DNA of 64,000 nt from Paenibacillus sp. FSL K6-1096 (GCF_037977055.1 NZ_CP150274.1:5208001-5272000); one strand, 5' to 3'. Shown: positions 8,637 through 18,378, numbered from the stretch's first letter. Numbers and translations are program-made. Notes: generated by a model from the sequence alone, not told the origin.

Positions 8637-9673
8637 CAGTTCGTCAGCGCCGGTGCGGTGTATTTCAGGAACGTCTTCGGAATCGGGCTTTCGAAGGTCA
8701 GGAGTTCCCCTGTAGTAGGATGAACGAACGAGAGGACACGCGCGTGCAGTCCGAGACGGCCGACGGCCTTGGTCTCTGCGCCGTATTTCTTGTCGCCTGC
8801 GATCGGATGCCCGATGTCTGACATGTGGACCCGGATCTGATTCTTCCGTCCGGTCTCCAGGTGCACCTCCAGCAGCGAGAAGTGGCGGTTACCCTGAAGC
8901 AGCTTGTAGCGGGTGACCGCGTGCAGTCCGTCGCCCTGATGCGGGCTGGAGTACATCTTCAGCGTGGAGGTCTCCTTCAGCCAGGAGCTGATCGTGCCTT
9001 CGGGCTTCTTGACGGCGCCCTCGACGAGCGCAATGTAGGACCGTTCCTTGACGACCTCCTTCCAGTTATTCTGGAGCGCCTGCTGCACCGCCTCGCTGCG
9101 GGCAAACATCATGACACCGGAGGTGTCGCGGTCGAGCCGGTGTACTACGTAGACGCGGTTCTTCGGATTCGACTGCCGGACATGCTCCATTAATTGCCGG
9201 TAAGCTGTAAGCTCGTTGTCTTCTCCGGTGGCAATGGACAGCAGGCCGGCATCCTTCTGAATCACGATGATATCATCATCCTCATGAACGATGGTCAGGC
9301 CCAGCAGCTCCTTGGCTTCGGCACGCTTCTCCTGGTCAACCGTCACCGTCTGGCCGGGCTGAAGCGGATGGTCATGGCGGGTCACGGTCTTCCCGTTCAC
9401 CGCAATCTGTCCGCGCGAGAGCATTGATTTGATGGCGTTGCGCCCCTTGCCTGTAATCGTCTTCAGCAGAAAAGCAAGCAATTCCGCAGGCTCAGCTACC
9501 GTATAGGATTTGAGTGCAGCAGGTTTGGCAGAGGCTGCGGATCTGGCTGACGGTCTATGGCTCACGGGTTTGCTTCCCCGGCTGCTGCCTGCGGCCTTGC
9601 TCTGGGGCCTGGCCCCGGAAGCGGGCTTGGCGCCGCGTCTGGCGCCTTCTTTGGGATTTCTTCTTGTATTCAT
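8636..9673 (-). CDS. RluA-family RNA pseudouridine synthase
   Basis: 345 residues. A basic, Ala/Arg/Ser-rich N-terminal extension of about 60 residues is followed by an S4-type RNA-binding domain (AIKSMLSRGQIAVNGKTVTR) and the catalytic domain with the RluA motif HRLDRDTSG, whose Asp is the catalytic nucleophile. The end contains the usual HxxxIGHPIxGD-like block (VHMSDIGHPIAGDKKYG). It should isomerise specific uridines in rRNA or tRNA; the target cannot be told within this family (several paralogues in Bacillales). The start is ATG 9673 (MNTRRNPKEG), with GGAG nine bases upstream. It lies downstream of germination genes on the same strand. Confidence 0.92.
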   Translation of the reverse strand: MNTRRNPKEGARRGAKPASGARPQSKAAGSSRGSKPVSHRPSARSAASAKPAALKSYTVAEPAELLAFLLKTITGKGRNAIKSMLSRGQIAVNGKTVTRHDHPLQPGQTVTVDQEKRAEAKELLGLTIVHEDDDIIVIQKDAGLLSIATGEDNELTAYRQLMEHVRQSNPKNRVYVVHRLDRDTSGVMMFARSEAVQQALQNNWKEVVKERSYIALVEGAVKKPEGTISSWLKETSTLKMYSSPHQGDGLHAVTRYKLLQGNRHFSLLEVHLETGRKNQIRVHMSDIGHPIAGDKKYGAETKAVGRLGLHARVLSFVHPTTGELLTFESPIPKTFLKYTAPALTN

Positions 9674-9755
9674 GCCGGCATTCTCCGTCCTGTAATATTG
9701 TATTCTCCAATATACCATGGGCCGGGAAGAAATACTACGCAGAGCGGCGGGATGT

Positions 9756-9941
9756 CTAGTTATAAATGAACAGCCCGGTGAGCAGCAGCAGGGAGAGGAG
9801 GACATAGCCCCAGGCGAGCAGCCGGGCGGATTTCTGCTCCCGTATCCAGCCTCTGTTGCTATAGATCCGGTAATCTACAGCCAGGAGCAGCAGGGCAGAG
9901 AACATGAGCAGCCCGGCAGCGGTTCCTATGACTCGAATCAT
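9756..9941 (-). CDS. Small two-helix membrane protein behind the germination C gene
   Basis: 61 residues with two hydrophobic segments (about 4-22 and 42-60) around a short basic loop. GGAGG lies eight bases before the ATG, and the gene begins 13 bases after the germination C gene ends, so it belongs to that transcript. Small membrane proteins of this size and position occur behind gerA-type operons in Paenibacillus and clostridia (it recalls the CLC_0170 group, from memory). In Bacillus, small membrane D-type subunits can modulate germinant receptors. A receptor accessory role is inference. Confidence 0.65.
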   Translation of the reverse strand: MIRVIGTAAGLLMFSALLLLAVDYRIYSNRGWIREQKSARLLAWGYVLLSLLLLTGLFIYN

Positions 9942-9954
9942 TACGCATTCCTCC

Positions 9955-11181
9955 TTATTTCTCCTTGAGTCCCACTCTGCGGATATGCAGGGTCAGCCTA
10001 ATATCTACACCGACGCTGCTGTATAGGCTCTCCCAGTCGTCCTTACTGTGAATATGCTCCTTCCAGTAGGCCGGATGATGGCTTCTGATCATTTCACCCA
10101 TCCCAAAAATATCCGAATGATCCCGCTGGGTCTGCTTCACCAGCCCCTTCAGTACAGTCTGGATCTGCTGCTCGAAATTCCGTTCAATCGTGTGCAGCTT
10201 GCCGGGGGAATCAATAGGGTTACTGCTGTCGTAATGCTCATCCAGATCCCCCTCCAGGAAGATTTCATAGGACAAATGCGGCTTGCCATCCTTGATGTAG
10301 CTGCGGGTCCGGGTGAAGCGTTCATTAGTCTTGGTCATAACGATCCCCAGTTCCTGGATATGCAGCAGGGTGGAGTAGCCCCCGGGGTCCATGCCCTGCA
10401 TCGCCATAAAGGCGCCAATTTCAATCGGGTCGGTCTTGCCAACCATGATTCCCCCGCTGAAATAAGCCAGCCCCTTGATCAGGATATTATCCTTGTTGCG
10501 CAGGGCGACATAGGGCAGATAAGGGCTCTGTCCCCATTTGGAATCCGCTGACCAGAAGGGGCCGATATAATCACGGGGGAACTTGCCTGAGGCGACCGAT
10601 TTCTCCATCATCGACAAAATATAGAGTGTGGGCACACGCTGCAGCGGCGGATTCACGTCCATGAAGTCTGATGCGCGGCCCTCCGCGACCAGCAGCCAGG
10701 TCCGGCGGCGGATTTCCGGGTTGCGCCGCAGATAATCATTCAGCTCCTGCAGGCTGTCCCGGGCTACCTCCTCGCTGATGATGATCACCCGCAGATGGAC
10801 CAGGTAACGCGGGTCCGCAATCTGCTGCTGAAGGTTGTTCATAGCATCGTCAAGCGAAATCCCCTCCACACTGACCACCCAGACGGGACTGGTGTTACCG
10901 TCTCCTGTACCCCCGCCGCCGGTGCCGGGGCCGAGCGGCACTCTGCCCGGAACGGCAATCTGCGCAGTGACACTGATCATCTCGGACGGCAGATGGTCAT
11001 CGCGGATGTGTGTGACCTGATCCTTCTGACTGGCTTGCTCTGCAGGAATCTTGTCGATGGACAAGCCAAGAACCAGCGCGCGGTCCTCAATCTCAACCTG
11101 GTCCCAGCATCCGCTTAGCAGGGGAGCGGCAAACGACAGTATGATGAGCAGGGCAAGCATTCTCGGTAACCTTGTATTCAT
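9955..11181 (-). CDS. Ger(x)C-family spore germination lipoprotein (GerKC-like)
   Basis: 408 residues. Type II signal peptide with lipobox LLSGC (Cys about residue 24), followed directly by the family signature WDQVEIEDRALVLGLSIDK. The C-subunit of a germinant receptor is anchored to the outer leaflet of the spore inner membrane and works with A and B subunits. Its ATG overlaps the stop of the B-type gene by four bases (ATGA), so translation is coupled. A Gly/Pro-rich loop around residues 75-100 (GPGTGGGGTGDGN) is a flexible insertion. C-subunits are usually close to 400 residues, as here. Confidence 0.94.
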   Translation of the reverse strand: MNTRLPRMLALLIILSFAAPLLSGCWDQVEIEDRALVLGLSIDKIPAEQASQKDQVTHIRDDHLPSEMISVTAQIAVPGRVPLGPGTGGGGTGDGNTSPVWVVSVEGISLDDAMNNLQQQIADPRYLVHLRVIIISEEVARDSLQELNDYLRRNPEIRRRTWLLVAEGRASDFMDVNPPLQRVPTLYILSMMEKSVASGKFPRDYIGPFWSADSKWGQSPYLPYVALRNKDNILIKGLAYFSGGIMVGKTDPIEIGAFMAMQGMDPGGYSTLLHIQELGIVMTKTNERFTRTRSYIKDGKPHLSYEIFLEGDLDEHYDSSNPIDSPGKLHTIERNFEQQIQTVLKGLVKQTQRDHSDIFGMGEMIRSHHPAYWKEHIHSKDDWESLYSSVGVDIRLTLHIRRVGLKEK

Positions 11182-12275
11182 GAAGATTCCTTCTTCCTAT
11201 AACCTCTGACCAGATGGACTCCCCATAAAAGCAGGCTGTAGCCGGGGATCAGAATCATTCCGGCCTGGCCCAGATGAAGAGACCAGCGGTAGGTCTCGAA
11301 GACATTGGAGGGCAGCATGGACACGATGAACATTACGGGCAGCAGCGCGCTGGAGGCCATCCGCCGGTCGCGCAGACGCAGGAGCTTCTGCAGCAGATAA
11401 GCCGAGAGATAGCCGGTGGTGTAAATGGTCGTGAAGACCGAAATGACCCAGATAATAATGAAGAGAGCATCCAGCCGCTCCAGGAATCCCTCGCCGAATG
11501 CCGACGAGCGGGCCATCTCCAGCGTGGGATAGATCAGCAGCTTGGTCTCCTCTGCCCCGAACATTCCGACCGAGGCAATTACAATCAGCATATAGATCAC
11601 CCCCGACATGAATATAGCCAGCGCTCCTGCCCGCACGGCATGACCCGGCTTCTCCATGAACGGAATCAGCAGCACAATGATGAAGGAGCTCTGGAACAGA
11701 TAGCTGGCCTGCCGCGCGCCGTTCCAGAATCGGGGGGAAGGCGGCATCAGGACAGGCTGCAGATTGAGCAGCTCCACATTTTTGAGCGAGATTAGAACCG
11801 TTACCAGAATCGAGCCGACAATCAGTGGCAGGTAGAAAAAATGAATATAGGAGAACTTCACCACACTGCGCCTGGTGGAGAGCATTCCTATGAGCAGCAT
11901 CAGGATAATCGTTGCTTCAATCGGTGTTTTCTTATACAGCACTGTCGTCGCCACATCCCCGAATTGGCGGACAGTAAGGCCGGTCAGGGCAATGAACATC
12001 AGCAGGATCAGTATGGTGAACAGCGTGGCAAGCGGCGCCCCGAGCAGCCGGCGGCTGAATCCAAACAGGGTCTCACCGGGGAAACGCTGGCACAGGGAGG
12101 CCAGCAGCCAGTAGCTTATGAAGGAGATCAGCACGCCGGTTAATGCGATTAAGGGAGCACTGCTGCCGCCGGCTTCTGCCATGTAACGGGGAAAGCTCAG
12201 GATGCCCACGCCGATAATCGTGCTGCTGATCACCGCAGCCGCGCGCAGGGTTGTGATCTGACGCGGTTTAGTCAT
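11178..12275 (-). CDS. GerB-type germination permease (GerAB/ArcD/ProY family)
   Basis: 365 residues from ATG 12275 (MTKPRQITTLRAAAVISSTI). About ten transmembrane helices can be traced. The first carries the amino-acid-permease-like pattern IGVGILSFPRYMAEAGG typical of GerB proteins. B subunits are APC-superfamily membrane proteins that bind the germinant. The start codon overlaps the end of the A-type gene by eight bases. The frame is open upstream to 12398, but that part is inside the A gene and lacks a good site. It forms a three-gene receptor cassette in the order A-B-C. Confidence 0.93.
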   Translation of the reverse strand: MTKPRQITTLRAAAVISSTIIGVGILSFPRYMAEAGGSSAPLIALTGVLISFISYWLLASLCQRFPGETLFGFSRRLLGAPLATLFTILILLMFIALTGLTVRQFGDVATTVLYKKTPIEATIILMLLIGMLSTRRSVVKFSYIHFFYLPLIVGSILVTVLISLKNVELLNLQPVLMPPSPRFWNGARQASYLFQSSFIIVLLIPFMEKPGHAVRAGALAIFMSGVIYMLIVIASVGMFGAEETKLLIYPTLEMARSSAFGEGFLERLDALFIIIWVISVFTTIYTTGYLSAYLLQKLLRLRDRRMASSALLPVMFIVSMLPSNVFETYRWSLHLGQAGMILIPGYSLLLWGVHLVRGYRKKESS

Positions 12276-13872
12276 CGGTTCCATCCCCCTGTCTGAGAAT
12301 TCCGTCCACCTTACGGGAAGGGACACCGGCGGACAGCCTGTCCGGGTCCCGGGGATGAAGAAAGCTTGGGCGGCGGCGCATCCACCATAGCGGCGCACGC
12401 ACCAGAGTGTCCCTTAAGTCCCGCCAGTTGCCCGGAATATAAGGGGTCATATACGGCACCCCGAAGGATTCCAGATACAGCAGATGGTTCAGGATTAGAA
12501 TGGTGCCGATCATGACTCCGTACAGGCCGAACATTCCGGCCAGGATAATCAGCGGAAAGCGCAGCATCCGCAGGGCAATGGCGGCATTATAGGCCGGAGT
12601 GGCGAATGAGCCGATCGTCGTCAGCGCCACGATGACCACAGTGATCGGGCTGGCCAGCCCTGCACCTACGGCCGCCTGTCCGATTACAAGCACGCCCACG
12701 ATGGACAAGGCCCCGCCGATCATCTGCGGGAGGCGGATCGTTGCTTCCCGGAGCACCTCCATAGAGACCTCCATGATCAGCACCTCCAGAACTGCGGGGA
12801 ACGGCACGCCGGCTCTTCCCCCGGAGATGGCTACAGCAAAGTCCGTGGGCAGCAGCTCCGGATTAAATGAGATGACAGACACATATAACGCCGGGAAAAA
12901 CAGCGAGAACGCCAGGGCAATCAGCCGGATCATGCGGATCAGGCTGCCCATAATGAACCGCTCCGTGTAATCGTCCACGGTCTGGAAGAACTGGTTGAAG
13001 AGGGCGGGAACAATCAGGGCGAAGGGCGAGCCGTCTACGAGAACCGCGACCCGCCCTTCCAGCAGGGCAGCCGCCGTCTTATCCGGCCGTTCCGTACTCT
13101 GAACCTGCGGGAACGGAGACAGCGGCTGGTCCTCGATGAATTGCTCAATGTATCCGGCATCGAGGATGCCGTCGGTATGAATCAGCGAAATGCGGCGCAT
13201 GGCTTCGGCGACCAGGCTGCTGTCGGCAATGCCGTCGATATAACATAGAGCTACCCTGGATTGGGTGCGGGTCCCCAGCGGACTGGTCTCGATCCGCAGG
13301 TCGGTGCTCTGCAGCCTGTAGCGCAGCAGGGAGAGGTTATTCTCCAGCTTCTCCACATAGCCCTCGCGCGGCCCCCGGATGACCTGCTCCGTCTGCGGCT
13401 GCTCGACGCCGCGCATCTCGATCTGGCGCATCTCCATGCGCAGCGCTTCGGGAACGCCGTCAATCAGCAGAATCAGTTCGCCCTTCACAGCGGCTGGAGG
13501 AAGCTCGGCCAGATCTGCACACGCTGTGCCTTGGGTAACCTCGACCACCGTGCTCCAGAGATAATGAATGATGCTGCCGGAGTCTCCGGGTAGCTCGGGC
13601 TGTACCGGGTACGGGGCTATTAAGGGCTTAAGTACATGCTCGCGCACCTGCTCCAGGTTAACGAGGGAAGAGAAGAACACCATTGCAGCCGGATGGGTTC
13701 CGCGAAGCCTGAATTCCCGTACCACCAGGTCACCGTTCTCCCCAAGCCGGGCCAGCAGCTCCTGCAGATCCTGCTTCAATTCTCCTGTGAGCTTTGTGCT
13801 GCTGCCGGGCTTCCTGGGAGAGGCCTGCTGCCTTTTTATATAGGAGGTGTATATATTGTTCCAGTCTTGCAA
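12268..13872 (-). CDS. GerA-family spore germination protein (GerKA-like)
   Basis: 534 residues. A soluble N-terminal domain of about 290 residues is followed by about five membrane helices. The highly conserved family block is visible (SGGRAGVPFPAVLEVLIMEV, then RLPQMIGGALSIVGVLVIGQAAV). A subunits form the oligomeric core of germinant receptors in the spore inner membrane. The start is TTG at 13872-13870, with AAGGAGG eight bases upstream. It is the first gene of the operon. Such operons are normally read by sigma-G in the forespore; a loose match (GCATG, 16 bases, CATAAAA) exists on the minus strand upstream, but it is not convincing. Confidence 0.94.
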   Translation of the reverse strand: MQDWNNIYTSYIKRQQASPRKPGSSTKLTGELKQDLQELLARLGENGDLVVREFRLRGTHPAAMVFFSSLVNLEQVREHVLKPLIAPYPVQPELPGDSGSIIHYLWSTVVEVTQGTACADLAELPPAAVKGELILLIDGVPEALRMEMRQIEMRGVEQPQTEQVIRGPREGYVEKLENNLSLLRYRLQSTDLRIETSPLGTRTQSRVALCYIDGIADSSLVAEAMRRISLIHTDGILDAGYIEQFIEDQPLSPFPQVQSTERPDKTAAALLEGRVAVLVDGSPFALIVPALFNQFFQTVDDYTERFIMGSLIRMIRLIALAFSLFFPALYVSVISFNPELLPTDFAVAISGGRAGVPFPAVLEVLIMEVSMEVLREATIRLPQMIGGALSIVGVLVIGQAAVGAGLASPITVVIVALTTIGSFATPAYNAAIALRMLRFPLIILAGMFGLYGVMIGTILILNHLLYLESFGVPYMTPYIPGNWRDLRDTLVRAPLWWMRRRPSFLHPRDPDRLSAGVPSRKVDGILRQGDGTDD

Positions 13873-13924
13873 GCGGGTGGCCTCCTTAATAGAAAGAATG
13901 GATTGAATATATATAGAGTGTTGC

Positions 13925-13953
13925 TTGATCGGGCGGTTTTTATGTAATCTAAT
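13925..13953 (+). promoter_or_regulatory. Candidate promoter of recQ
   Basis: TTGATC, 17-base spacer, TCTAAT, 32 bases before the recQ start. Confidence 0.5.
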
Positions 13954-13985
13954 AGGTAGACATGCCCTAAGGAGTTAGAAGACAT

Positions 13986-15815
13986 ATGGAGATGCAAGGA
14001 ACAATCATGGAACAGGCACAGGCTGCCCTGCAAAAATATTACGGCTATCCCGATTTCCGGGAAGGCCAGAAGCGAATTGTGAAGAATCTGCTGGAGGGCC
14101 GCGACACGCTGGGCATTCTGCCCACCGGAGGCGGCAAATCCATCTGTTATCAGGTTCCGGCGCTGCTGCAGCCGGGATTGACCCTGGTGGTCTCCCCGCT
14201 GATCTCGCTGATGAAGGATCAGGTGGATGCCTTGACTACGGCAGGCATTCAGGCCGCTTACATCAACAGTACTTTGAGCGGCAAGGAAGTGAACGAGCGT
14301 ATCCGCGCTGCCCGCCGGGGGGAGCTGAAGCTGCTCTATGTCGCCCCTGAGCGGCTGGAGCTGGACTGGTTCCGCCTGGAAATGGCGGACCTGAATATCT
14401 CCTGCGTGGCGGTGGATGAGGCGCACTGCGTCTCGCAGTGGGGCCATGACTTCCGCACCAGCTATCTGGCGGTTGCCCCGTTCGTCGAGCAGCTGCCGGA
14501 GCGCCCGATTCTGGCTGCATTCACAGCAACAGCTACGCCGGAGGTCATGGAGGATATGGTCCGGCTGCTGCGCCTGCGCGAGCCGGGCGTGTTCATGACC
14601 GGACTGGGCCGCGATAATCTGGCGATGTCGGTGCTGCGCGGCGAGAACAAACGCGAATTCGTGCTAGATTATGCGGCGCAGCATGCCCATCAGCCGGGGA
14701 TTGTCTATGCCGCCACCCGTAAGGAGGTGGACGACCTCTACCAGCGGCTTCAGGCGGCAGGCATCGCCGCCGGACGTTACCATGCCGGGATGAACGACCA
14801 GGAGCGCGCGGACAGCCAGGAGGGCTTCCTCTATGACGATATCCGCGTTATGGTGGCCACGAATGCCTTCGGGATGGGGATCGACAAGTCCAATGTCCGG
14901 TACGTTATTCATTACAATATGCCGAAGAATATGGAGGCCTATGTCCAGGAGGCCGGCCGCGCCGGGCGTGACGGCGAGCCGAGCGAGTGCATCCTGCTGT
15001 TCAGCGCGCAGGATATCATGACCCAGAAGTTCCTGATCGAGCAGAACCCGCAGGACCCGGAGCGCAAGGCGAACGAATACCGCAAGCTCCAGCAGATGAT
15101 CGATTACTGCTATACGACCCGCTGCCTGCGCAGTGCGCAGCTGGACTATTTCGGCGAGGAGCACGGGGATGAGCCGTGCGGCATCTGCAGCTCCTGCACC
15201 GATGAGCGCGAGCTGGTGGATATGACGGTGGATGCGCAGAAGATCTTCTCCTGCATCCACCGGATGCGGGAGCGCTTCGGCGTGGCCCTGGTCTCCTCGG
15301 TGCTGAAGGGCTCGCGCAACCAGAAGGTGCTGCAGTACGGCTTCGAGAAGCTGCCGACCCACGGCGCGATGTCCGGCCGCAGCGAGAAGGAGATCACCGA
15401 GAGCATCAATGTGCTGATCTCGGAGGGGTATCTGGCCCTGTCCGAGGGCCAGTATCCGGTCGTCCGGCTGCAGCCGCTTGCGGCCGAGGTGCTGCGCGGC
15501 CAGCGCCAGGTGCAGCAGCGCGTGGCCCGGACGCTGGTGACCTCCGGCACGCGGGACCGCAGCCGCAGCCGCCGGGATCATTCCCCGTCGGCGGTCAACG
15601 AGACGGTGTTCGAGCAGCTGCGCCTGATCCGCCGCGAGCTGGCGGGGCGGGAGCATGTGCCGTCGTACATCATTTTCAATGATGCAACGCTGCGCGAGAT
15701 GAGTGTGGCTTGTCCGCAGACAGAAAGCGAGATGCTGAGAGTGAAGGGTGTCGGGGAAGTGAAGTACCGGAAGTACGGCAAGGCGTTCCTGGAGTTTTTT
15801 CAAAATGAAATGTAA
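13986..15815 (+). CDS. recQ: ATP-dependent DNA helicase RecQ
   Basis: 609 residues, normal bacterial RecQ length. Walker A is GILPTGGGKS (residues 43-52); the DEAH box AVDEAHCVSQWGHDFR is near residue 143; helicase motifs V and VI are ATNAFGMGIDKSNVRYVIH and QEAGRAGRDG. The zinc-binding RQC region has the expected cysteines (CYTTRCLR, then PCGICSSC). A C-terminal HRDC domain starts near residue 520. It unwinds DNA 3' to 5' in recombinational repair. AGGAG lies 11 bases before the ATG. The next gene follows after 15 bases, so the two probably form one transcript. Confidence 0.97.
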   Translation: MEMQGTIMEQAQAALQKYYGYPDFREGQKRIVKNLLEGRDTLGILPTGGGKSICYQVPALLQPGLTLVVSPLISLMKDQVDALTTAGIQAAYINSTLSGKEVNERIRAARRGELKLLYVAPERLELDWFRLEMADLNISCVAVDEAHCVSQWGHDFRTSYLAVAPFVEQLPERPILAAFTATATPEVMEDMVRLLRLREPGVFMTGLGRDNLAMSVLRGENKREFVLDYAAQHAHQPGIVYAATRKEVDDLYQRLQAAGIAAGRYHAGMNDQERADSQEGFLYDDIRVMVATNAFGMGIDKSNVRYVIHYNMPKNMEAYVQEAGRAGRDGEPSECILLFSAQDIMTQKFLIEQNPQDPERKANEYRKLQQMIDYCYTTRCLRSAQLDYFGEEHGDEPCGICSSCTDERELVDMTVDAQKIFSCIHRMRERFGVALVSSVLKGSRNQKVLQYGFEKLPTHGAMSGRSEKEITESINVLISEGYLALSEGQYPVVRLQPLAAEVLRGQRQVQQRVARTLVTSGTRDRSRSRRDHSPSAVNETVFEQLRLIRRELAGREHVPSYIIFNDATLREMSVACPQTESEMLRVKGVGEVKYRKYGKAFLEFFQNEM

Positions 15816-15830
15816 AGAAGGTTATGCAGC

Positions 15831-17741
15831 ATGAGAATCGTCCTGGCCACCTTAAACGCCAAGTATATTCATACCTCACTGGCCATCCGGCTGCTGAAGG
15901 CATATAGCGAGCATGAGTTCCAAGACATCCTGCTGGCGGAATATACGATCAAAGACCCTGCGATGAATATCGTATCCGACCTGTACCAGAAGCGGCCCGA
16001 TGTGATCGGCTTCTCCTGTTATATCTGGAATATTGAGGAGACGATCAAGCTGGTCGGTATTCTCAAGCAGGTACTGCCTGACGTGAAGATTGTGCTGGGC
16101 GGGCCGGAGGTGTCCTATGAGCCGCTGTACTGGATGAAGCGCGAGCCTGGAGTGGACTTCATCGTCAACGGTGACGGGGAGGAGACCTTCCACCATCTGC
16201 TGCAGGAGATCCGGGATGATCACAAGTATCATTTCGTCTATGGCGCGGCCTACCGCAAGGGAGACGAGCTGATCGTTAACCCGCCCCGGCCCAAAAGCGA
16301 TCTGAACACCCTGCCTTCCCCGCACCGCTTCCCGGAGGATCTGCCGGAGCTGAGCAAGCGGATTGTGTATTTTGAGACCAGCCGGGGTTGTCCGTTCAAC
16401 TGCCAGTTCTGCCTGTCCAGCATTGAGGTGGGCGTGCGTTATTATGATATCGAGCGGGTGAAGTCTGATCTGCTCTACCTGATTGAAGGCGGGGCGAAGG
16501 TCATTAAGTTCCTGGACCGTACCTTCAATATCAACCGCAATTATGCAATGGAGATGTTCCGCTTCCTGATCGACAATCATCAGGGCTGCGTGTTCCAGTT
16601 CGAGATTACCGCCGATATTATGCGCCCCGAGGTGCTGGACTTCCTGGCCGAGAATGCTCCTCCGGGCGTTTTCCGCTTCGAGATCGGCGTTCAGTCTACT
16701 AACGATGAGACCAACGAGCTGGTCAAGCGCCGCCAGAACTTCGCCAAGCTGTCGCGTACCGTGATGAAGATCAAGGCGAGCGGCAACATCGACCAGCATC
16801 TCGATCTGATCGCAGGCCTGCCGATGGAGGATTATCCCACCTTCCGCAAGACGTTCAATGATGTATTCGCGATGGAGCCGGAGGAGCTGCAACTGGGCTT
16901 TCTCAAAATGCTCCGCGGCACCGGGCTCCGCGCCCAGGCTGCCAAATACGACTATACGTACATGGAGCATGCGCCGTATGAGATTCTCAGCAGCCATGTG
17001 ATGCCGTTTGGCGATATTATCCGGCTCAAGCGGCTGGAGGATGTGCTGGAGAAGTACTGGAACAGCCACCGGCTGGACCATTCGGTCAAGTATCTGATCC
17101 GCCATGTGTTCCCGTCCCCGTTCGATTTCTTCCAGGAGTTCGGCGACTACTGGGAGGCGCGGGGCTGGCAGAAGATCGGGCATCAGCTGGAGGATCTGTT
17201 CACGCGCTTGCAGGAGTTTCTGACCGACCGGGGCACGCCATCGATGGAGATTGTAACGGGGCTGATGAAGCTGGACTACTTCCTGGGCCACAAGTACAAG
17301 CCGCGCAAAATCTGGTGGGACGGCGGCCTTGAGAAGTCGGATTGGGCCAAGTATCTGAAGCGGATTGCCGGACAGCCGGAGCTGATCTCGGCCAAGCTGG
17401 CCGGAGCAGGCCTAAGCGAGCGGGAGCTGCAAAAGTTCATCGCGCTCGATGTGCTGCCGTTCCGGCTCGATCCGGTGCTGGAATCCATCAGCGGGCTGCG
17501 CTATGACGGGGAGCCTGGCGGTGAGGCGGAGGCGCAGGCTGAATGGGCTGCCGGGGTGGGCAACACCGAAGGCAATTCAGTGGCTGCTGCCGTCCTTCCG
17601 GCTGTAACGTCGGTGGCCGCCGGGAGCGGAGCGGCTCTGCCGGGTCCGCACCCGGGAGCAGGTGAGGGCCGCACGCTGCTGATTGTCCTGTATCAGCAGG
17701 ACGAGAGCCAGCGGGCGCAGTATTATACGCTGCCTTTGTAG
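15831..17741 (+). CDS. B12-binding-domain radical SAM protein with DUF4080-type C-terminus
   Basis: 636 residues. The N-terminal cobalamin-binding-like Rossmann domain (residues 1-130) has DVIGFSCYIWNIEET and VLGGPEVSYEP. The radical SAM core carries the cluster motif RGCPFNCQFC (Cys at about 187, 191 and 194). The C-terminal part (DYFLGHKYKPRKIWWDGGL) matches the DUF4080 group often fused to this class. The last 90 residues are Ala/Gly/Pro-rich and low-complexity. It lacks the DxHxxG cobalamin-binding motif in the visible N-domain, so B12 use is uncertain. The reaction is unknown. Downstream of recQ by 15 bases. Confidence 0.9.
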   Translation: MRIVLATLNAKYIHTSLAIRLLKAYSEHEFQDILLAEYTIKDPAMNIVSDLYQKRPDVIGFSCYIWNIEETIKLVGILKQVLPDVKIVLGGPEVSYEPLYWMKREPGVDFIVNGDGEETFHHLLQEIRDDHKYHFVYGAAYRKGDELIVNPPRPKSDLNTLPSPHRFPEDLPELSKRIVYFETSRGCPFNCQFCLSSIEVGVRYYDIERVKSDLLYLIEGGAKVIKFLDRTFNINRNYAMEMFRFLIDNHQGCVFQFEITADIMRPEVLDFLAENAPPGVFRFEIGVQSTNDETNELVKRRQNFAKLSRTVMKIKASGNIDQHLDLIAGLPMEDYPTFRKTFNDVFAMEPEELQLGFLKMLRGTGLRAQAAKYDYTYMEHAPYEILSSHVMPFGDIIRLKRLEDVLEKYWNSHRLDHSVKYLIRHVFPSPFDFFQEFGDYWEARGWQKIGHQLEDLFTRLQEFLTDRGTPSMEIVTGLMKLDYFLGHKYKPRKIWWDGGLEKSDWAKYLKRIAGQPELISAKLAGAGLSERELQKFIALDVLPFRLDPVLESISGLRYDGEPGGEAEAQAEWAAGVGNTEGNSVAAAVLPAVTSVAAGSGAALPGPHPGAGEGRTLLIVLYQQDESQRAQYYTLPL

Positions 17742-17780
17742 GGAAGAGCGCTGCTTGGGCGCGTGGGCTTAATAATGTAA

Positions 17781-17806
17781 TCGAAAAACCGATCACAATT
17801 GGCGTG
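17781..17806 (+). repeat. Dispersed intergenic motif, copy C
   Basis: TCGAAAAACCGATCACAATT followed by GGCGTGG; the best match to copy A. Confidence 0.5.
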
Positions 17807-17829
17807 GCGTGGGCGGGAGTCCATTACCT

Positions 17830-18378
17830 ATGGGGGGCATACAGTTGAGCCAAGAGCAGCACATAACATTGTTTAGGTACGATGAGGAGCACGGGGAACG
17901 ATTCAAGGACCAGTTACTGGGCTTTCAGCTTCCGGCGGAGCAGTTGCAGTTCACCGGACTGCCGGAGGAGACGCTTCAGGATATCGAGGAGGATGCCGGT
18001 AAGGAGGGAGTGGTCATTGCCTGCGGAGAACGGGCGGTGGGCTTCTTCATCCTTCATACCGGTGAAGGCATCTCCAATTTCTTTCCCGACTATACCGGTG
18101 CAGTTCTGCTGCGCGCCTTCCTGATGGACTACGCCAGCCAAGGCCGCGGGTTCGCTAAAGCAGCGATGTTGCTGCTGCCGGATTTTGTCCGCCGCCACTA
18201 CCCGGAAGCCCGTCAGATTGTGTTGGCTGTGAATGAACGCAATACCGCTGCCGGTCAGCTATATCTCCGCGCCGGATTTCAGGATCACGGCCTGCGGCGC
18301 AGCGGGAGTAAGGGACCACAGCTTATTTTGCAGCATGCACTGTCTAGCGGAAGTGTGGGGGATTCGGGCGATGAATAG
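17830..18378 (+). CDS. GNAT-family N-acetyltransferase
   Basis: 182 residues. The acetyl-CoA-binding motif A is seen as YASQGRGFAKAAMLLL (Q/R-x-x-G-x-A loop). Motif B follows as LAVNERNTAAGQLYLRAGFQDHG, typical of GNATs. Substrate unknown. The start is ATG 17830 with GGGAG ten bases upstream; TTG 17845 after a run of G is an alternative. The last eight bases overlap the start of the next gene, so the two are co-translated. Confidence 0.85.
   Translation: MGGIQLSQEQHITLFRYDEEHGERFKDQLLGFQLPAEQLQFTGLPEETLQDIEEDAGKEGVVIACGERAVGFFILHTGEGISNFFPDYTGAVLLRAFLMDYASQGRGFAKAAMLLLPDFVRRHYPEARQIVLAVNERNTAAGQLYLRAGFQDHGLRRSGSKGPQLILQHALSSGSVGDSGDE

Noticed and set aside
14664..17291. Long minus-strand frames under recQ and the radical SAM gene
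   Set aside because: Mirror frames of strongly conserved genes.
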